Shown: positions 5,269 through 6,209 of the stretch, one piece after another | Position numbering within the stretch: the stretch's first letter is position 1 | Layout of the letters: each line of letters starts with the position of its first letter | Source: Clostridiales bacterium | GTDB lineage: Bacteria > Bacillota > Clostridia > Oscillospirales > QAMX01 | Assembly: GCA_012514045.1 (NCBI GenBank) | Contig: JAAZBA010000264.1 | Span: 1 to 6,209, forward strand | Length of the DNA: 6,209 nt | Reading direction: 5' to 3' | The notes under the pieces: model-generated | What the model was told of the DNA's origin: nothing | The model's input: the letters and a program-made list of their open reading frames with translations, nothing else | The model's database searches: none | Program-made: the position numbers and the translations under genes

Positions 5269-6204
5269 ATGCGCCATATTTTTATCCTCAACCCCGCGGC
5301 AGGCCCCAGCGATATAACCGGCAGGCTGGCGGAAGAAATCGCCGAAATTGGGAAAAAGCAGGGAATTGAACCGGAAATTTTGAAAACGGAGCACCCTGAA
5401 CACGCCACGAAGCTAGTTACGGAGTTGGCGGGCAAGTACAATCCGGAAATATGCCGTTTCTACGCCTGTGGAGGAGACGGCACCCTCCAGGAAGTGGCAG
5501 CGGGAGCCGCCAAAGCACTAGACGAAGGCTATGGCAACGCGGAGATCACCCATTTTCCCTGCGGCACGGGCAACGATTTTATAAAGATATTTGATAACAT
5601 GAAACTCTTCAGAAACCTCCGGGAACTTATCTCCGGTAAGGTTATGGAACTGGATTTCCTCCGGTTCGGGGAAGGGTATGCTCTTAATCTTTGCAGCGCA
5701 GGACTTGATGCCAGGATCGCTCACTGGCTGGGACTCAACAAACGCCGCTTGCCGGTAAGCGGAGGACTTGCCTACAAAGTGTCAATCCTATCGAACTTTT
5801 TCAAGCGTATCTGGCGTGATGTAAAAGTGGAGATAGACGGAGCAAATTATGACGGGCAGTATTCCATCATTGTAGCCGCCAACGGCAGATACTACGGAGG
5901 AGGCTTCTACGCTATGCCCGATGCCTACCCCGATGACGGTATTCTGGAGTTTCTCATGATACGCCGCATGTCCCGGCTTGACCTTATCAAGAATATCGGC
6001 AAGTATGAGAAGGGTAATTACAGAGGCTGCGGAGACCTGGCTGTTCATGTAAGAGGTAAAAGCATGAAACTAAAGTTTGGTTCTGAGGAACCGGTAAACG
6101 CCGACGGGGAAATTACCCTTACAAAATCCATAAAAATAGCCTTGGACGGCCGCAAGCTGCGTTTTGCGCTGCCCAAAAGAAGCAATATAATTAAAACAAC
6201 GTAG
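5269..6204 (+). CDS. Diacylglycerol kinase catalytic-domain lipid kinase (DgkB/YegS/BmrU family)
   Basis: The 311-residue soluble lipid kinase is probably peripherally membrane-bound. It transfers phosphate from ATP to a lipid alcohol, typically recycling diacylglycerol to phosphatidic acid. Motifs run in family order: ILNPAAG (6-12), the nucleotide loop ACGGDGTLQEV (66-76), FPCGTGNDF (96-104), the CSAGLDA turn (142-148), ANGRYYGGGFYAMP (204-217), PDDGILEF (221-228) carrying the metal-site Asp, and NADGE (277-281) near the C-terminus with the catalytic acidic residue. The length is standard. AAAGGAG precedes the ATG. It is the fourth gene of the rightward cluster and shares it with the G1P dehydrogenase, so a non-standard glycerolipid substrate is conceivable but not shown. 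YegS-like and DgkB-like members cannot be separated by eye. The TAG stop leaves only 5 bases to the window edge, with no terminator visible. Confidence 0.93.
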   Translation: MRHIFILNPAAGPSDITGRLAEEIAEIGKKQGIEPEILKTEHPEHATKLVTELAGKYNPEICRFYACGGDGTLQEVAAGAAKALDEGYGNAEITHFPCGTGNDFIKIFDNMKLFRNLRELISGKVMELDFLRFGEGYALNLCSAGLDARIAHWLGLNKRRLPVSGGLAYKVSILSNFFKRIWRDVKVEIDGANYDGQYSIIVAANGRYYGGGFYAMPDAYPDDGILEFLMIRRMSRLDLIKNIGKYEKGNYRGCGDLAVHVRGKSMKLKFGSEEPVNADGEITLTKSIKIALDGRKLRFALPKRSNIIKTT

Positions 6205-6209
6205 AAACC

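Noticed and set aside
1..6209. Defence island, mobile element, CRISPR array, riboswitch or structured RNA
   Set aside because: I found no regularly spaced repeats, transposase or integrase motifs, terminal inverted repeats or long untranslated leaders. Nearly all the sequence is accounted for by eight recognisable genes.

Overview
The window looks like ordinary bacterial chromosome from a Gram-positive anaerobe, most likely a Clostridia-type Firmicute. The grounds are strong purine-rich ribosome binding sites, consensus sigma-A type promoters, very short intergenic gaps, and the gene content: a PduL-type phosphotransacylase, a bacterial sn-glycerol-1-phosphate dehydrogenase of the AraM/EgsA family, a YpsC/RlmL-type rRNA methyltransferase and a DagK/YegS-type lipid kinase. 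The lineage is an inference from family resemblance, since no 16S or other marker is present. I see no mobile element, CRISPR array, tRNA, rRNA, integrase or toxin-antitoxin pair.

Layout: two divergent gene clusters meet at a compact regulatory region at about 2168-2322. The leftward (minus) cluster reads, in transcription order, nitroreductase-family protein (2167-1595), metal-dependent amidohydrolase (1552-683), ribonuclease HI (693-250, overlapping the amidohydrolase end by 11 bases), then a PduL-like phosphotransacylase that starts at 179 and runs off the left edge. It is driven by a perfect-consensus promoter (TTGACA, 17 bp, TATAAT). A second, weaker promoter may lie just before pduL. 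The rightward (plus) cluster reads yfbR-type 5'-deoxynucleotidase (2323-2913), sn-glycerol-1-phosphate dehydrogenase (2962-4140), THUMP-domain rRNA methyltransferase (4141-5253) and diacylglycerol/lipid kinase (5269-6204). It is driven by an extended -10 promoter (TTGAAA, 16 bp, TGTTATAAT). Gaps of 48, 0 and 15 bases suggest one transcript.

How the genes relate: the rightward cluster mixes nucleotide housekeeping (yfbR), rRNA modification and two lipid-phosphate enzymes. The dehydrogenase makes sn-glycerol-1-phosphate, the stereoisomer used by archaea for membrane lipids and by some Firmicutes for heptaprenylglyceryl phosphate. The lipid kinase phosphorylates diacylglycerol or a similar lipid alcohol. 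The leftward cluster joins a flavin reductase, an amidohydrolase of unknown substrate, RNase HI and an acyl-phosphate enzyme, with no obvious single pathway.

The most distinctive non-coding signal is a perfect 17-base palindrome (TATTTTACAGTAAAATA, 2248-2264) between the divergent promoters, directly against the -35 box of the rightward one. It is a plausible operator. No clearly new biological system is evident. The items most worth a second look are this operator, the bacterial G1P dehydrogenase/lipid kinase linkage, and the amidohydrolase of unknown substrate.
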